Source: Victivallis lenta (GTDB taxonomy: Bacteria; Verrucomicrobiota; Lentisphaeria; Victivallales; Victivallaceae). From it: DNA of 64,000 nucleotides. Shown here in pieces: positions 28,601 to 36,880 of this stretch. Made by a program: the position numbers and the translations under genes. Within the stretch, counting starts at the first letter, position 1; every line of letters begins with the position of its first letter. Under the pieces are notes generated by a model. The model did no database searches. It was not told the DNA's origin and saw nothing but the letters and a program-made list of their open reading frames with translations. The DNA lies in NCBI RefSeq assembly GCF_009695545.1, contig NZ_VUNS01000013.1, forward strand, positions 62,001 to 126,000. The letters run 5' to 3'.

Positions 28601-29205
28601 CCGAAACGGCGATTCTGCATGCGCCGAGCTCTCTGCTGCATGCGCCGGAACGCTGCAAGAATTCACTCGACGCACTCTACGCCGCAACGCTGCCGACCGG
28701 ACACCGGGTCAGATTTCTTTCGGAGGAACAGCTCGGCAGACGGGAGTTCGGCGCAGTCCGCCTGCTTCTGCTGCCGGAATCCGAATACCTCGACCGCAAA
28801 GCGTTGGCCGGATTGAATGAATTCGTCCGCCGCGGCGGGCGCGTGATGGTCTGCGGCAAAGCGCCGCGTTACGACGAATTCGGCAATCCGCTGCCGGAAC
28901 CGCCTGATTTTCCGAAACTTCCCCTCTCCCGCCTCGGCGCCGAACTCGACGCGACAACGCCGCTGCCGTTCCGGCTCGCCGTCCACGACGGCGCAGGCGG
29001 CGAAGGGCTCTACCTCCGCTGCGTCCCCGACGGAGACGCCTATCTGATCAATCTGGTCAATTACGGAAAAAACGCACGCAAGCTGAACTTCTCCGGCCCC
29101 GGAACTTTCCGCGACCTGCTGCGGGAAGAGACGTTCGAACCGGAATTCGAACTGCCGCCGCAAAAACCGCTGCTGCTGCGCTTTCTCCCCGCCGGAAAAC
29201 CGTGA
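25645..29205 (+). CDS. Secreted GH42-like glycoside hydrolase with CBM9-like domain
   Basis: A 1186-residue protein with a signal peptide (about 1-21). Residues 22-165 form a beta-sandwich (VFNGSFERSGRPDGWEW), and about 185-385 a CBM9/DOMON-like sugar-binding domain. A clan-A TIM barrel covers about 570-930, with probable acid/base Glu742 in LSNEPVY and nucleophile Glu898 in CNSENH. A class I amidotransferase-like domain follows (FLSEEQL...LLLLPESEYLDRKALAGLNEFVRRGGRVMV), as in GH42 beta-galactosidases. The substrate is likely a beta-galactoside or similar, but the exact linkage cannot be told. It is the last gene of the operon with the regulator and pseudopilin. Confidence 0.85.
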   Translation: MQFLRPILLLCAGFLLFPAAGNDVFNGSFERSGRPDGWEWSTFGGGDAACAVIRSGGNRHLRIAYRSLQQPNRYGQLLQNVPLTPGRIYRLSWKMWGKPARNICWTLGKHWKLRPALPSVTPEAARHTLRFRAEPDEFDGKLYPVRLICENLTPELNLDDIEITEEELPAESAVTFVPPEKALSGKVFRLPRLDGFPRDGGFPGGVTVWTPADDADFSASFALGWNQDGLLLFFRVRDDVLRPVPGSAMYLGDSVQLRIDQDGELAPQARPSDLELGFQIDAAGKLATWNWNTNMPIPETLVESVVTSGENGFSAAVLLKDALFDRIDFRRPKPFSFNLIFNDRDGGDDRRVISFARGIHDSKSSADNVLLFPEGGAETARVCARYDDLREHLAGIFYTAGATGDTADFVLRLTPEHGSPRTIPLCRATRVPPGTAGRLPFRRSVSELPEGRWTAEFLWNGRPAGKLAFERRALLVRQRKIWEEFRSRLSRIDAAYRRQFPERLPAAAALSLRVLNSDIPRLLSQMEAAESPAERRFYDRRGEMTAPEVVEALDELERELAEYRAGRTPPEYWFFRSGPVLLRGGFPYAELESSRGRRQLRPVLFAGYGHFTDVIRDLPEFSGIGANLIQIEIGPSSIFPKEGKNGEFSEPDFSDLENRILPALRSAAEHNVKVCLLLSPHYHPAWLLDKYPDMRADSDFLKYEITHPKAEEMLDAYLAALIPKLKASPWSAALHSLVLSNEPVYIGCTPYNPQSLKDFRHYLKQKYGTPSGFNATAQRDYPDFDAMTGQIETDPALRSEFERFRRDTFAAWHRRLAERVRRIWPEIPLHAKMMIFSSLYVPQATDAGMFAAFSDYNGNDNYRMYDFDNAGLAPHHISSELGSELQLSARKLSICNSENHIIADGETRPVPNGHIYTAMFEQYATGTSALITWVWTDIDYLKSLSSSPMFCGNIRNRPGNIIAHGRAMLDANRVARELVRFSRYEPETAILHAPSSLLHAPERCKNSLDALYAATLPTGHRVRFLSEEQLGRREFGAVRLLLLPESEYLDRKALAGLNEFVRRGGRVMVCGKAPRYDEFGNPLPEPPDFPKLPLSRLGAELDATTPLPFRLAVHDGAGGEGLYLRCVPDGDAYLINLVNYGKNARKLNFSGPGTFRDLLREETFEPEFELPPQKPLLLRFLPAGKP

Positions 29206-29225
29206 CGCCTCCGCTTCGCGCAAAC

Positions 29226-30218
29226 CTATTTGGCCGGGTCGATGCGGAGCGTTTCGAAGCGGTCCTGCGCCAGCGCGGCGAGTACGAGGAGCCCGACCGT
29301 CATCAATTGCCAGTAAGACGAAATGTCGAGCAGCGTCATCCCGTTGCGGAGCAGCGCGACGAAGAGCACGCCGATCAATGTGCCGACCATCGTGCCGCGG
29401 CCGCCGGTCGGCGAAGCTCCGCCGATCAGGACCGCAGCGATCACGTCGAGTTCGAGCCCGACGCCGGCGGAGGACGGATTCGCCGCTCCGACCCGGCTCA
29501 TGCGGACCAGAGCCGCCACGCCGACCAGGATTCCGCAGATCGTATAAACGCCGACCTTGAGCCGGGTCACGTCGATTCCGGCATGGAGCGCGGTCAGCGG
29601 GCTTGACCCGAGCGCCCGCACATAACGCCCGAACGTCGTGTACTGCAACAGGAAACCACCGACGACCAGCACGCCGAAAAACAACACCACAGCGGCCGGA
29701 ACGCCGAAAACCGTACCGGCGTCGAGCCAGAAGTAATCCGAAACGACCGCCGGGCGCCCGTCGTTGACCAGCAGCGACGCGCTACGGAACACCACCATCG
29801 TCCCGAGCGTGGCAAGAAACGGCATAAGCTTCAGCCGGGCAATGAGTTCTCCATTCAGAAACCCGGCGGCTCCCCCGGTCAGGACACCGAGCACGGTGCC
29901 GGCCGCGATCGCCCAGCCGTTGAGCGGAACGTAGATGCCGTTTTCGATCGCGACGAGCCCGGCCCCCGAAAAGACCAGCATCGAAACCGCCGACACGATC
30001 GCGCACAGCGAGAGCATCGCCCCGACCGAAAGGTCGATCCCGGCGATGATGACGACGAAAGTCATGCCGACCGCCGCGATCCCGGTCACCGAAGCGCCGC
30101 GCAGGATGTTCAGCAGATTCCGGACGGAAAGAAAATGCTCCGGAGCAAGCACGCTCCAGAGAGCGAAAATCAGGACCAGTGTGCAGAAAGGAAACAGTTG
30201 CCGGCTGTATCGACTCAT
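29226..30218 (-). CDS. Sugar ABC transporter permease, RbsC family
   Basis: A 330-residue inner-membrane permease with about nine or ten hydrophobic helices, of the ribose/xylose/galactose carbohydrate-uptake-2 type. Family landmarks are SVRNLLNILRGASVTGIAAVGMTFVVIIAGIDLSVGAM near the start and VAALVRMSRVGAANPSSAGVGLELDVIAAVLIGGASPTGGRGTMVGTLIGVL in the second half. It is the last gene of the transporter operon (substrate-binding protein, ATPase, permease) and converges on the GH42-like gene 20 bases away. The sugar is unknown; ribose is only the family name. Confidence 0.93.
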   Translation of the reverse strand: MSRYSRQLFPFCTLVLIFALWSVLAPEHFLSVRNLLNILRGASVTGIAAVGMTFVVIIAGIDLSVGAMLSLCAIVSAVSMLVFSGAGLVAIENGIYVPLNGWAIAAGTVLGVLTGGAAGFLNGELIARLKLMPFLATLGTMVVFRSASLLVNDGRPAVVSDYFWLDAGTVFGVPAAVVLFFGVLVVGGFLLQYTTFGRYVRALGSSPLTALHAGIDVTRLKVGVYTICGILVGVAALVRMSRVGAANPSSAGVGLELDVIAAVLIGGASPTGGRGTMVGTLIGVLFVALLRNGMTLLDISSYWQLMTVGLLVLAALAQDRFETLRIDPAK

Positions 30219-30237
30219 TTTTTCAACTCCCCCGACC

Positions 30238-31749
30238 TTACAGGTCGTCTACGGCGGCGAGGTGCATAACCTCCTCCGGCGTACTTTCTTTCGTATTCAG
30301 ATTCCCCGCCATCCGGCCGTTGCGCATGACGAGGATGCGGTCGGTCACCCCGAACAATTCATTCAGATTCGACGAGATGAGCAGAATCGTCCGTCCCCGC
30401 TTCGCGAATTTCAGCATCATCTCATAAATCTGCCGCCGGACTTCAACGCCGACGCCGCGGGTCGGTTCGTCCAGAATCAGCAGTTCCGCCCCGGAGATCA
30501 TCCAGCGGGCGATCTGGATCTTCCGTCGCGTCCCCGCGTCGAGCTCGGCTCCCCGTGTCCGCGCGGAGGGCCAGCCGAATCCGAAACGGCGGCCGAACCG
30601 TTCACCGATGCGCCGCTCCCGCCACGGCGGAGCGAAAAAACGCATGCCGAAACGGACGTAGCCCGCCAGCAGCAGATTCGCCGCCCCCGACAGGCACGGG
30701 ATGATCCCGTACCAGGTGCGGTCGTCCGGTACAAAGGCGATTTTTCTCTTCAGCGCTTCGCGCGGCGAGCGGATATCGACCTTCTCTCCGTCGATCAGAA
30801 TCGATCCGGACCTGAGATTGCCGACACCCGAAACCAGCTCCGCCGTCTCGCTTCGCCCGGAACCGACCAGCCCGGCCAGCCCGACGATCTCGCCGCGGCG
30901 CAGCGTAAAGCCGACCCGGCTCACACGGCCGGAGCGGTCCGAAAGCTCCCGCGCCTCGAAAAACACGCGGCCGGGACGGGCGTCCGAAGCCGGGTAGAGC
31001 TCCTCAAGCTCGCGGCCGACCATAAGTTTGACCACCCGGTCGGCCGTCACGGCGGAACGCGCGCCCGAAAACACCTGCGCCCCGTCACGCAGCACGGTCA
31101 CTTCGTCGGCGATGTCGAGCACGACATCCAGCCGATGCGAAATATAGACGACCGCCATCCCGGTATTGCGCAGTTCGCGGATGATCGCAAACAGCTCCTG
31201 CATCTCGCGGAGGGAAAGCGAAGCGGTCGGCTCGTCCAGAATCAGAATCTGCGCCTTGCGGTTCAGCGCTTTCAGGATCTCGACCTGCTGGCGTTTCGCC
31301 GGAGTCAGGTCCGCCACGACCGTGTCCGGCTTGAGCATGAAGCCGTGACAGTCGATCATATCATCGGCTTCGCGGTTCATCGCCCCGGTATCGAGCACCT
31401 GGACGAACCGGCCGCCGATCAGCCGTTCGACGCCGAGAAAAATATTTTCCGCCACGGTCAGGTCCGGCGCAAGATCCGACTCCTGGTGGACCATCGCAAC
31501 TCCTGCCCGGACCGCTGCGGCCGGAGACGAAAAAGAGATTCGCGCTCCGCGCAGCAGAATTTCGCCGGAATCGGGCGGATAAATTCCGGCCAGAATTTTG
31601 GTCAGCGCCGACTTCCCGGCGCCGTTTTCGCCGCACAGGGCATGGATCGTGCCGGGACGAACGGCAAACGACACGTCGCGCAGCGCTTCGACCGCGCCGA
31701 AGCGCTTCGAAATATGCTTCATTTCAAAACTGTACACGATATCCGCCAT
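30238..31749 (-). CDS. Sugar ABC transporter ATP-binding protein, RbsA family (two ATPase domains)
   Basis: A 503-residue fused double ATPase that powers sugar import. Domain 1 (about 5-240) has Walker A GENGAGKSALTKIL, signature LTPAKRQQ and Walker B ILILDEPTASL with YISHRLD. Domain 2 (about 255-500) has a Walker A-like GLVGSGRSE lacking the Lys, typical of this family, and Walker B LLILDEPTRG. Its signature is LDAGTRRK in place of the usual LSGGNQQK, an unusual departure. It starts 1 base after the binding-protein stop and ends 19 bases before the permease start. Confidence 0.93.
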   Translation of the reverse strand: MADIVYSFEMKHISKRFGAVEALRDVSFAVRPGTIHALCGENGAGKSALTKILAGIYPPDSGEILLRGARISFSSPAAAVRAGVAMVHQESDLAPDLTVAENIFLGVERLIGGRFVQVLDTGAMNREADDMIDCHGFMLKPDTVVADLTPAKRQQVEILKALNRKAQILILDEPTASLSLREMQELFAIIRELRNTGMAVVYISHRLDVVLDIADEVTVLRDGAQVFSGARSAVTADRVVKLMVGRELEELYPASDARPGRVFFEARELSDRSGRVSRVGFTLRRGEIVGLAGLVGSGRSETAELVSGVGNLRSGSILIDGEKVDIRSPREALKRKIAFVPDDRTWYGIIPCLSGAANLLLAGYVRFGMRFFAPPWRERRIGERFGRRFGFGWPSARTRGAELDAGTRRKIQIARWMISGAELLILDEPTRGVGVEVRRQIYEMMLKFAKRGRTILLISSNLNELFGVTDRILVMRNGRMAGNLNTKESTPEEVMHLAAVDDL

Positions 31750-31750
31750 T

Positions 31751-32731
31751 TCACAACCCCAATGCCGCCGGTTCGGACCTGATCATCTCATCGAGATTCG
31801 AACGGTTGACCACGAAAACCGGAATCGGCGTAACTGTCTCCCCATCCTTGCCTTCCAACATCTCCAGCGCGCGCAATACGCCCCGGCGCCCGATCTCGAA
31901 CGGATTCTGCGCGATGATCGCCTCGACATTGCCGCGGCGCACGCCGTCGAGCAGCAGCGCCGAAGAGTCGAAGGCGATCAGCCGGACCTTGCCGGCCAGA
32001 CCTTCGTTCAGCAGGGCCCGGTAAGCACCCTCCGACGTATCGAGATTGACGGTGAAAATCGCGTCGATGCCGGGATGCCGGATCAGGAGGTCGGTCACCA
32101 GCGGGCGCACATTGCGCAGCGAACTCTCCCCGAACGGCGACTCGACGATCTCAATCGCGGGATAGAGATTCCGGATCGTTTCGATAAAGCCGCGGGCACG
32201 CTCCTCGGTCGATTCGGAGTTCCGGAGGTGGTTGACGACGAGAATCCGGCCGTGACCGCCGATCGCGCGCGCCGCCAGCCGGGCGCCGAGTTCGCCGGCG
32301 GCGGAGTTGTCGGTGCCGACGAGCGGCAGGCCGTTCATTTTCCCGAGCGGGGAATCGATGATGACGCACGGAGTGCTCTTCATCGCTCTCAGAACCGGGC
32401 GAATGAGCGCTTTCGAATCGTTCGGAGCGATGACGAGTGCGGCCGAATTCCGGGTCAGCGCATCCTCGATGCAGGTGATCTGGCGCATATGGTCGCTCTC
32501 AAGCTCGGGACCGGTCCAGACCATCCGGTACGGAGTCCCGGCGGCTCCGGCCAGGGCGCCGAGCCGGACCTGATTCCACCACGGATTTTCGACGCCCTTC
32601 GGAATGACGGTGATGATTTTCCGCGGTACGGTTTCGGAGTGCCGGAGAGTTGCAAATTTACGGACGAGCCCCGCTGAAAACAGCGCGGCCGACAAAAGCA
32701 GAATTCCGATTGCCACCCAGGTGCGTGCCAT
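31751..32731 (-). CDS. Sugar-binding protein of ABC transporter, RbsB-like
   Basis: A 326-residue periplasmic-binding protein (type I fold). After an N-terminal hydrophobic helix (about 3-23) that may be a signal peptide or a retained membrane anchor, the sequence shows the fold's landmarks: ITVIPKGVENPWWNQVRLGA, LVIAPNDSKALIRPVLRAM, PCVIIDSPLG, GFIETIRNLYPAIEIVES and DAIFTVNLDTSEGAYRAL. No clean signal-peptidase site is obvious. ATG 32731 has an AAGGGA site; a longer frame upstream is Cys- and Gly-rich and not family-like. It is the first gene of the transporter operon. Confidence 0.9.
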   Translation of the reverse strand: MARTWVAIGILLLSAALFSAGLVRKFATLRHSETVPRKIITVIPKGVENPWWNQVRLGALAGAAGTPYRMVWTGPELESDHMRQITCIEDALTRNSAALVIAPNDSKALIRPVLRAMKSTPCVIIDSPLGKMNGLPLVGTDNSAAGELGARLAARAIGGHGRILVVNHLRNSESTEERARGFIETIRNLYPAIEIVESPFGESSLRNVRPLVTDLLIRHPGIDAIFTVNLDTSEGAYRALLNEGLAGKVRLIAFDSSALLLDGVRRGNVEAIIAQNPFEIGRRGVLRALEMLEGKDGETVTPIPVFVVNRSNLDEMIRSEPAALGL

Positions 32732-32940
32732 AAAGAGTCCCTTTCCCCGGCATACAGTAGCGCCGCAGCAGCAAAATAGCAACCCCGGAACAGAGGATTT
32801 TCCAACAAGTCCGTTCACATGCTCGCCAAAACGACGCCCGGCGCCAGCCGGTCCGGGAGCAGAGCCAAAGCGCCCGGCTGCCGGAGGCAGAGGCGAAACA
32901 GCCTGACCACCCAATCAGAGGACCCGGCCGCTTCGCTCCC

Positions 32941-33750
32941 CTATTTCGCTCCCTGCCGGCGCAGCTCCTTGTTGTAGAGCTTCGTCGCGGCGGACTCGAC
33001 CGCGCGCCAGAAGCCCGCGTCCTCGCGCAGCGTATCGCGCAGCGTTTTCCCGGAATAGATCTTCATGAAGCGGAACCGGTCGTTCCGCGTAAGTCCGATA
33101 TCCATGGCGGAGAAGCAGATGCCGGCCGTGTCCTTCACCCGGTAGCGGTACGGCACCCGCTTCCGGATCTCCGCCCGGTGCAGGTCGATCACGTACAGGC
33201 GCGGCAGCTCGTCCGCGCACGTCGCATTGTCCAGCAGGAAATGGCACAAATAACAGTCGCGGTGGTTCAGCCCCGCATCGTGCATCCCCTTGACCATCAT
33301 GGCGAGCCGCCGGTTCAGCGCATGGCGCAGCCGCGGCGCGGGCCGGTTCTCCGGCCAGTTGCGGCAGAAGTCCTCCAGACTCGTCATATCCTTCAGCTCG
33401 GCCGTAATCAGAAACGACTCGATCCGGGCCGGATTCCTCCCCCGGCACCCGTAGGCGCGCGAAGTCATCGTATCCACGCCGACCCTGTGCAGCAGCGCAA
33501 GCGCGTTGTACTCGTTCTGCGCCCCGAGCACCGGACGCTTGCCCATCAGCCAGTTCTTAATGATTTCACGCCAGCCGACACCGTGATGAATCTTCGCAAA
33601 ATATCCGTTCCCGCCAAACTCGAAACGGAACGTCCGGCGGCTCTTGACCTTGCGGAACACCTCGCCCTCGAGCTCGGAAACCGCCTCGAACGGATCACGC
33701 CCCTTCCACGCCGCCGCAAACTCCGGCGCCAGATCGATATGGTCAGCCAT
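32941..33750 (-). CDS. LPS core heptose kinase, RfaP/WaaP-type (InaA family)
   Basis: A 269-residue cytosolic kinase-like protein. It has the protein-kinase-like landmarks of the family: GNGYFAKIHHGVGWREI (ATP-site Lys), the catalytic loop GLNHRDCYLCHFLLD and the metal-binding LYVIDLHRAEIRKR. WaaP enzymes phosphorylate heptose in the lipopolysaccharide core, stabilising the outer membrane. The ATG at 33750 has GGAGG upstream and overlaps the end of the preceding glycosyltransferase gene by 8 bases, so the two act together. Confidence 0.92.
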   Translation of the reverse strand: MADHIDLAPEFAAAWKGRDPFEAVSELEGEVFRKVKSRRTFRFEFGGNGYFAKIHHGVGWREIIKNWLMGKRPVLGAQNEYNALALLHRVGVDTMTSRAYGCRGRNPARIESFLITAELKDMTSLEDFCRNWPENRPAPRLRHALNRRLAMMVKGMHDAGLNHRDCYLCHFLLDNATCADELPRLYVIDLHRAEIRKRVPYRYRVKDTAGICFSAMDIGLTRNDRFRFMKIYSGKTLRDTLREDAGFWRAVESAATKLYNKELRRQGAK

Positions 33751-34870
33751 TTGCCGCCTCCTCCAGACAGTCGACGGCCGCATCGGCCCGCCGGTAAAAA
33801 TCAGCCGACGCCCCGTAAGCCTCCGCCGCGCTCCGCATCGTCTCCAGACGCCCGGGAGAGGTCAGGATCTCCTCGAGCAGCCGCTCGAACGCACCTTCGT
33901 CAAACGGTTCCGGCAGAACCGCGCCGCCCGACTCCGTCACATAATTCGCAAATCCGCAGTTTTCCGTGCAGAGCACCGGCGTCCCGGCCGCCAGCGCTTC
34001 GACCAGCACCGTGCCGGTCGCCTCGTTCCGGGCCGGATGCACGACCAGATCGGCCGCCAGCAGCAGCTCGGCCACATCGTCGCGGCCGCCGCCGAAAGTC
34101 ACGCGGCCCGTCAACTTCAGATCGGCCGCCAGCGCCGCGAACCGGCCGCTCGACTCGCGCCCGGCAATGAAGAGTTTCGTCTTTTCCGCCGCGGCCCCGC
34201 GCAGGGAAGCGAGCGCCCGGAGCGTCCGGTCCACTCCCTTCGTGCGGAAGCCGGAACCGACTTCGAGCAGCAGCGTCTCATCCGGCATGACGCCGAGCTC
34301 CGCGCGCTTGCGTTCGCGGACCTCGCCGGCGTTTCCGGGGCGGCGGCGGTCGGCCGGAATCCCGGGAGGCAGCAGCGTAAAACGTTCATCCGGAGTTCCG
34401 TACACCTCCATAAAATCCCGCTTCTGGTTCGGCGTCAGATACAGAATGCGCGTTTTTGACTCCGGCAGAAAAACCGCCCGCTCATAGGCGAGAAACGTTC
34501 GATAACGCGGCAGCAGCGCCAGCACCAGCACAGGGTGGCGCGCGGCGCTTTTCGCAAAGCAGTTGTCCGCCGCGAAATAGAAGTCGAGCCCCGGCATGCG
34601 GTTGAACCCGAAAATCAGGTCGAATTTCTCCGCCGCCGCAAACCGCCGGACGGCCGCGGCAAACGAGCGCGCGCGGGCGTGATTCGAAAATCCCCGGCCG
34701 CGCAGCAGTTTGAGCGTCACGCCGGGGGGAGGCGCGTCGGGGCTCTCCCACCTCATCGTGCAGACGGTGACCGCATGACCGCGCTTCACGGCCGTCTCGG
34801 CGATGCGCAGCATATCGCGCTGAAGCCCGCCGTGCGGAAAATAACGGAAGATCGGGAACAGCAGCTTCAT
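33743..34870 (-). CDS. GT4 glycosyltransferase, WaaG/RfaG-like
   Basis: A 375-residue GT-B enzyme of the lipopolysaccharide glucosyltransferase I type. Landmarks are the N-terminal FRYFPHGGLQRDMLRIA acceptor region, LIFGFNRMPGLDFYFAADNCF, VGSGFRTKGVDRTLRAL and the nucleotide-sugar-binding HPARNEATGTVLVEALAAGTPVLCTENCGFANYV with the EX7E motif. Expected to add a hexose to the inner core of LPS at the inner membrane. It is flanked in one operon by a GT2 enzyme (ATGA overlap) and the heptose kinase. Confidence 0.92.
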   Translation of the reverse strand: MKLLFPIFRYFPHGGLQRDMLRIAETAVKRGHAVTVCTMRWESPDAPPPGVTLKLLRGRGFSNHARARSFAAAVRRFAAAEKFDLIFGFNRMPGLDFYFAADNCFAKSAARHPVLVLALLPRYRTFLAYERAVFLPESKTRILYLTPNQKRDFMEVYGTPDERFTLLPPGIPADRRRPGNAGEVRERKRAELGVMPDETLLLEVGSGFRTKGVDRTLRALASLRGAAAEKTKLFIAGRESSGRFAALAADLKLTGRVTFGGGRDDVAELLLAADLVVHPARNEATGTVLVEALAAGTPVLCTENCGFANYVTESGGAVLPEPFDEGAFERLLEEILTSPGRLETMRSAAEAYGASADFYRRADAAVDCLEEAANG

Positions 34871-35655
34871 GGCACGATTCGATCCAGCTCGTCGTCGGCG
34901 AGGATCTCCCGGCAGTGCAGCGATTCGAGCTCGCGCTCAATCCGCTGACGCGCCGCCGGCTTCGAAGTCTTGCGATCGTTCGGGGACGGATTCAGGATCA
35001 TGGTCGCATGATTCAGGTGCCGGACGAATTTCATGAGCTCCGGCGACTCGATGAAGCGCATGTCGTACCCGGCCTTCACCAGGGCGAGGTGCAGGGACTT
35101 GCCTGCCGTGTCGCCGTCGAAGAACCCCAGCCCGACCTCCCGGACAAGATCGGTCCGGTACATCGCGCAGTGGCTGCGCAGGTAGAGAACTTCCTTCCGG
35201 CTCTTCCGGCCGAAAAGCCGGCGGAAAAACGTCTCGAACGCTTTGCCGGCGCGCTTCCAGCGTGATACGAGCTCAAGCTTCCAGCTTCCGATCCCGGCGA
35301 TCTTCGGCGACGCGATGATCCGGTTGATCAGGAAATCGAGCCAGAGGTCGTTGATGACGATCGTGTCGGTGTGAATGACCATGAAATACGGCGTATCGAC
35401 CTCGGCAAGCGCAAGATCGAGCGCGCGGGCATGCATCTCCGGACCGGTTTCGCCCGGGACCGGCGGCCGCTCGATCAGCCTGATCCATTCGACGGAACGC
35501 AGGTATTCGGTCGACGCATCCTGCGAATCGTTGTCGACGACGATCACCCGGACCCGTTCGAGGTTCGTATGCCGGCGCAAAGAGCGCAGGCAGAGCTTCG
35601 TCAGGTCGACGGTCCTGTAATTCGGTATGATAATGGTTACTTCCGGCTTCTGCAT
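34867..35655 (-). CDS. GT2 glycosyltransferase
   Basis: A 262-residue GT-A fold enzyme beginning MQKPEVTIIIPNYRTVDLTKLCLRSL, with VIVVDNDSQD and the metal-binding DxD-like VIHTDTIVINDLW. Residues about 150-210 carry the acceptor-side LRSHCAMYRTDLVREVGLGFFDGDTAG. No membrane segment. Probably part of LPS core or surface glycan assembly, given the following WaaG- and WaaP-like genes. The start at ATG 35655 is taken from the family; upstream in-frame sequence is not conserved-looking. Ribosome site is weak (GGGC). Confidence 0.88.
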   Translation of the reverse strand: MQKPEVTIIIPNYRTVDLTKLCLRSLRRHTNLERVRVIVVDNDSQDASTEYLRSVEWIRLIERPPVPGETGPEMHARALDLALAEVDTPYFMVIHTDTIVINDLWLDFLINRIIASPKIAGIGSWKLELVSRWKRAGKAFETFFRRLFGRKSRKEVLYLRSHCAMYRTDLVREVGLGFFDGDTAGKSLHLALVKAGYDMRFIESPELMKFVRHLNHATMILNPSPNDRKTSKPAARQRIERELESLHCREILADDELDRIVP

Positions 35656-35704
35656 TCTGCCCGCCCGTATTCCTGAATGTACTGTCAATCCATATTTCCT
35701 GAAT

Positions 35705-35732
35705 AATATACCCTTTTTTATCGATTTGACAA
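35705..35732 (-). promoter_or_regulatory. Promoter of the LPS-core glycosyltransferase operon
   Basis: On the minus strand: TTGTCA (35732-35727), 16-base spacer, TATATT (35710-35705), 50 bases before the start codon at 35655. A TTGACA nearer the gene lacks a matching -10. Confidence 0.55.
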
Positions 35733-35773
35733 GCAACCGCCGGAAAAATCCGCAAAAGACAGGAATTTCAGCT

Positions 35774-36772
35774 TCACGCCGGCGACAGTGCGGAACTGGA
35801 AACGGCTGCCGCCGCGCGAACCTTCCGGCGATTCGCGGCAAACGGCTCCAGCCGGAGCCGGACGCTGGAGCAGTCCGCCGTGATTTCCCGGCCGTCGGGG
35901 TCAACCCGGGGAGCGCCGAACATCTCCGGCGTGACGCCGAACATCATGCTGCCGCTCATTCCGGCGATCTCGATGAGGCCGTCGCTCTGCAGCGTGATCA
36001 CCGCGTGGACCGGTTCGTCGTAAATGACCGTATTACCGGCCAGCCGCGCTTCCCGGTAAACCGCCTCCGGAAAGAGCCGGTGCGATTCGGCGCACCAGAA
36101 ATGCGTCGTCGAATTGAGGTCGAGAAACGGCACCCCGTCGACGAAGCGCAGATAATCCACATGGTGATGCCCGTTGATGCAGAGCACGACGCGGCCGGGC
36201 GTCCGCTGCGACTCCCGCACGATCTTCAAAACCTCGCCGCGGTTCTTCACGCCGTGGACCGCCCGCTCGAAACTCTGGTGGCTGAAGAGGATGCACGGGT
36301 ACGGCGACCCGAGAACCGTTTCACGCAGATAGGCGATCTGTTCCGGCGGCAGATACGGCAGCCGGCCGCCGTACGAATAGTAATTCTTCAGCTCGTAATG
36401 GATGTACCGGCCGTCGAGACAATAGTAGTTCGGGTCCAGCACGATCATGCGGAAATTGTTGCAGTCGAAATGATAATATCCGCACGGCGGAATGTTGTAA
36501 ATCCGCTTGACGGCTTCGACCGGGCACTCGTCGCACTCGTGGTTGCCGAGCATGTGATAGGCCGGAATTCCGGAACGGTCGTAACGGTGGACGAAATCGA
36601 CATATTTCTCCGGCGTATGGCAGAAATCCCCGAGGTGGATCATGAAATCGACCTTCTCCTCCCCGGCCCGTTCGAGAATCCGGTCCAGCCGCTTTTCCGG
36701 CGAGGAGTAGAAAACGCCGGGATGATGATGAAGATCCGCAAATGCGGTGAATTTTACACGCTGGATGCTCAA
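35774..36772 (-). CDS. Calcineurin-like metallophosphoesterase
   Basis: A protein of about 332 residues with all metal-site motifs of the superfamily: ADLHHHPG (DxH), HLGDFCH, LGNHECDE, FSHQSFE and INGHHHVDY. The C-terminal 70 residues are a small beta-rich tail. No signal peptide. The substrate is unknown. The start is uncertain: a TTG at 36772 lies 10 bases after AGGGAG and is preferred; an ATG at 36838 would add 22 residues across a hairpin. It lies downstream of the GH5-like gene on the same strand. Confidence 0.88.
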   Translation of the reverse strand: MSIQRVKFTAFADLHHHPGVFYSSPEKRLDRILERAGEEKVDFMIHLGDFCHTPEKYVDFVHRYDRSGIPAYHMLGNHECDECPVEAVKRIYNIPPCGYYHFDCNNFRMIVLDPNYYCLDGRYIHYELKNYYSYGGRLPYLPPEQIAYLRETVLGSPYPCILFSHQSFERAVHGVKNRGEVLKIVRESQRTPGRVVLCINGHHHVDYLRFVDGVPFLDLNSTTHFWCAESHRLFPEAVYREARLAGNTVIYDEPVHAVITLQSDGLIEIAGMSGSMMFGVTPEMFGAPRVDPDGREITADCSSVRLRLEPFAANRRKVRAAAAVSSSALSPA

Positions 36773-36802
36773 AATAACAAAACTCCCTCTATTGAAACGG
36801 AT

Positions 36803-36830
36803 AAATGCGTCCGTTCCGCCGGACGCATTT
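36803..36830 (-). terminator. Perfect 11-base-pair hairpin between GH5-like gene and metallophosphoesterase
   Basis: AAATGCGTCCG (36803-36813) pairs with CGGACGCATTT (36820-36830) around a 6-base loop. It lies 51 bases past the GH5-like stop. The stem ends in A/T runs that act as a short U tract on the minus strand. It could equally be a 5'-leader element of the following gene. Confidence 0.5.
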
Positions 36831-36880
36831 TCCCGCATGATGCCGATTGCGGCGACTATTCGCCGGTGCCTTTCCCGTCG

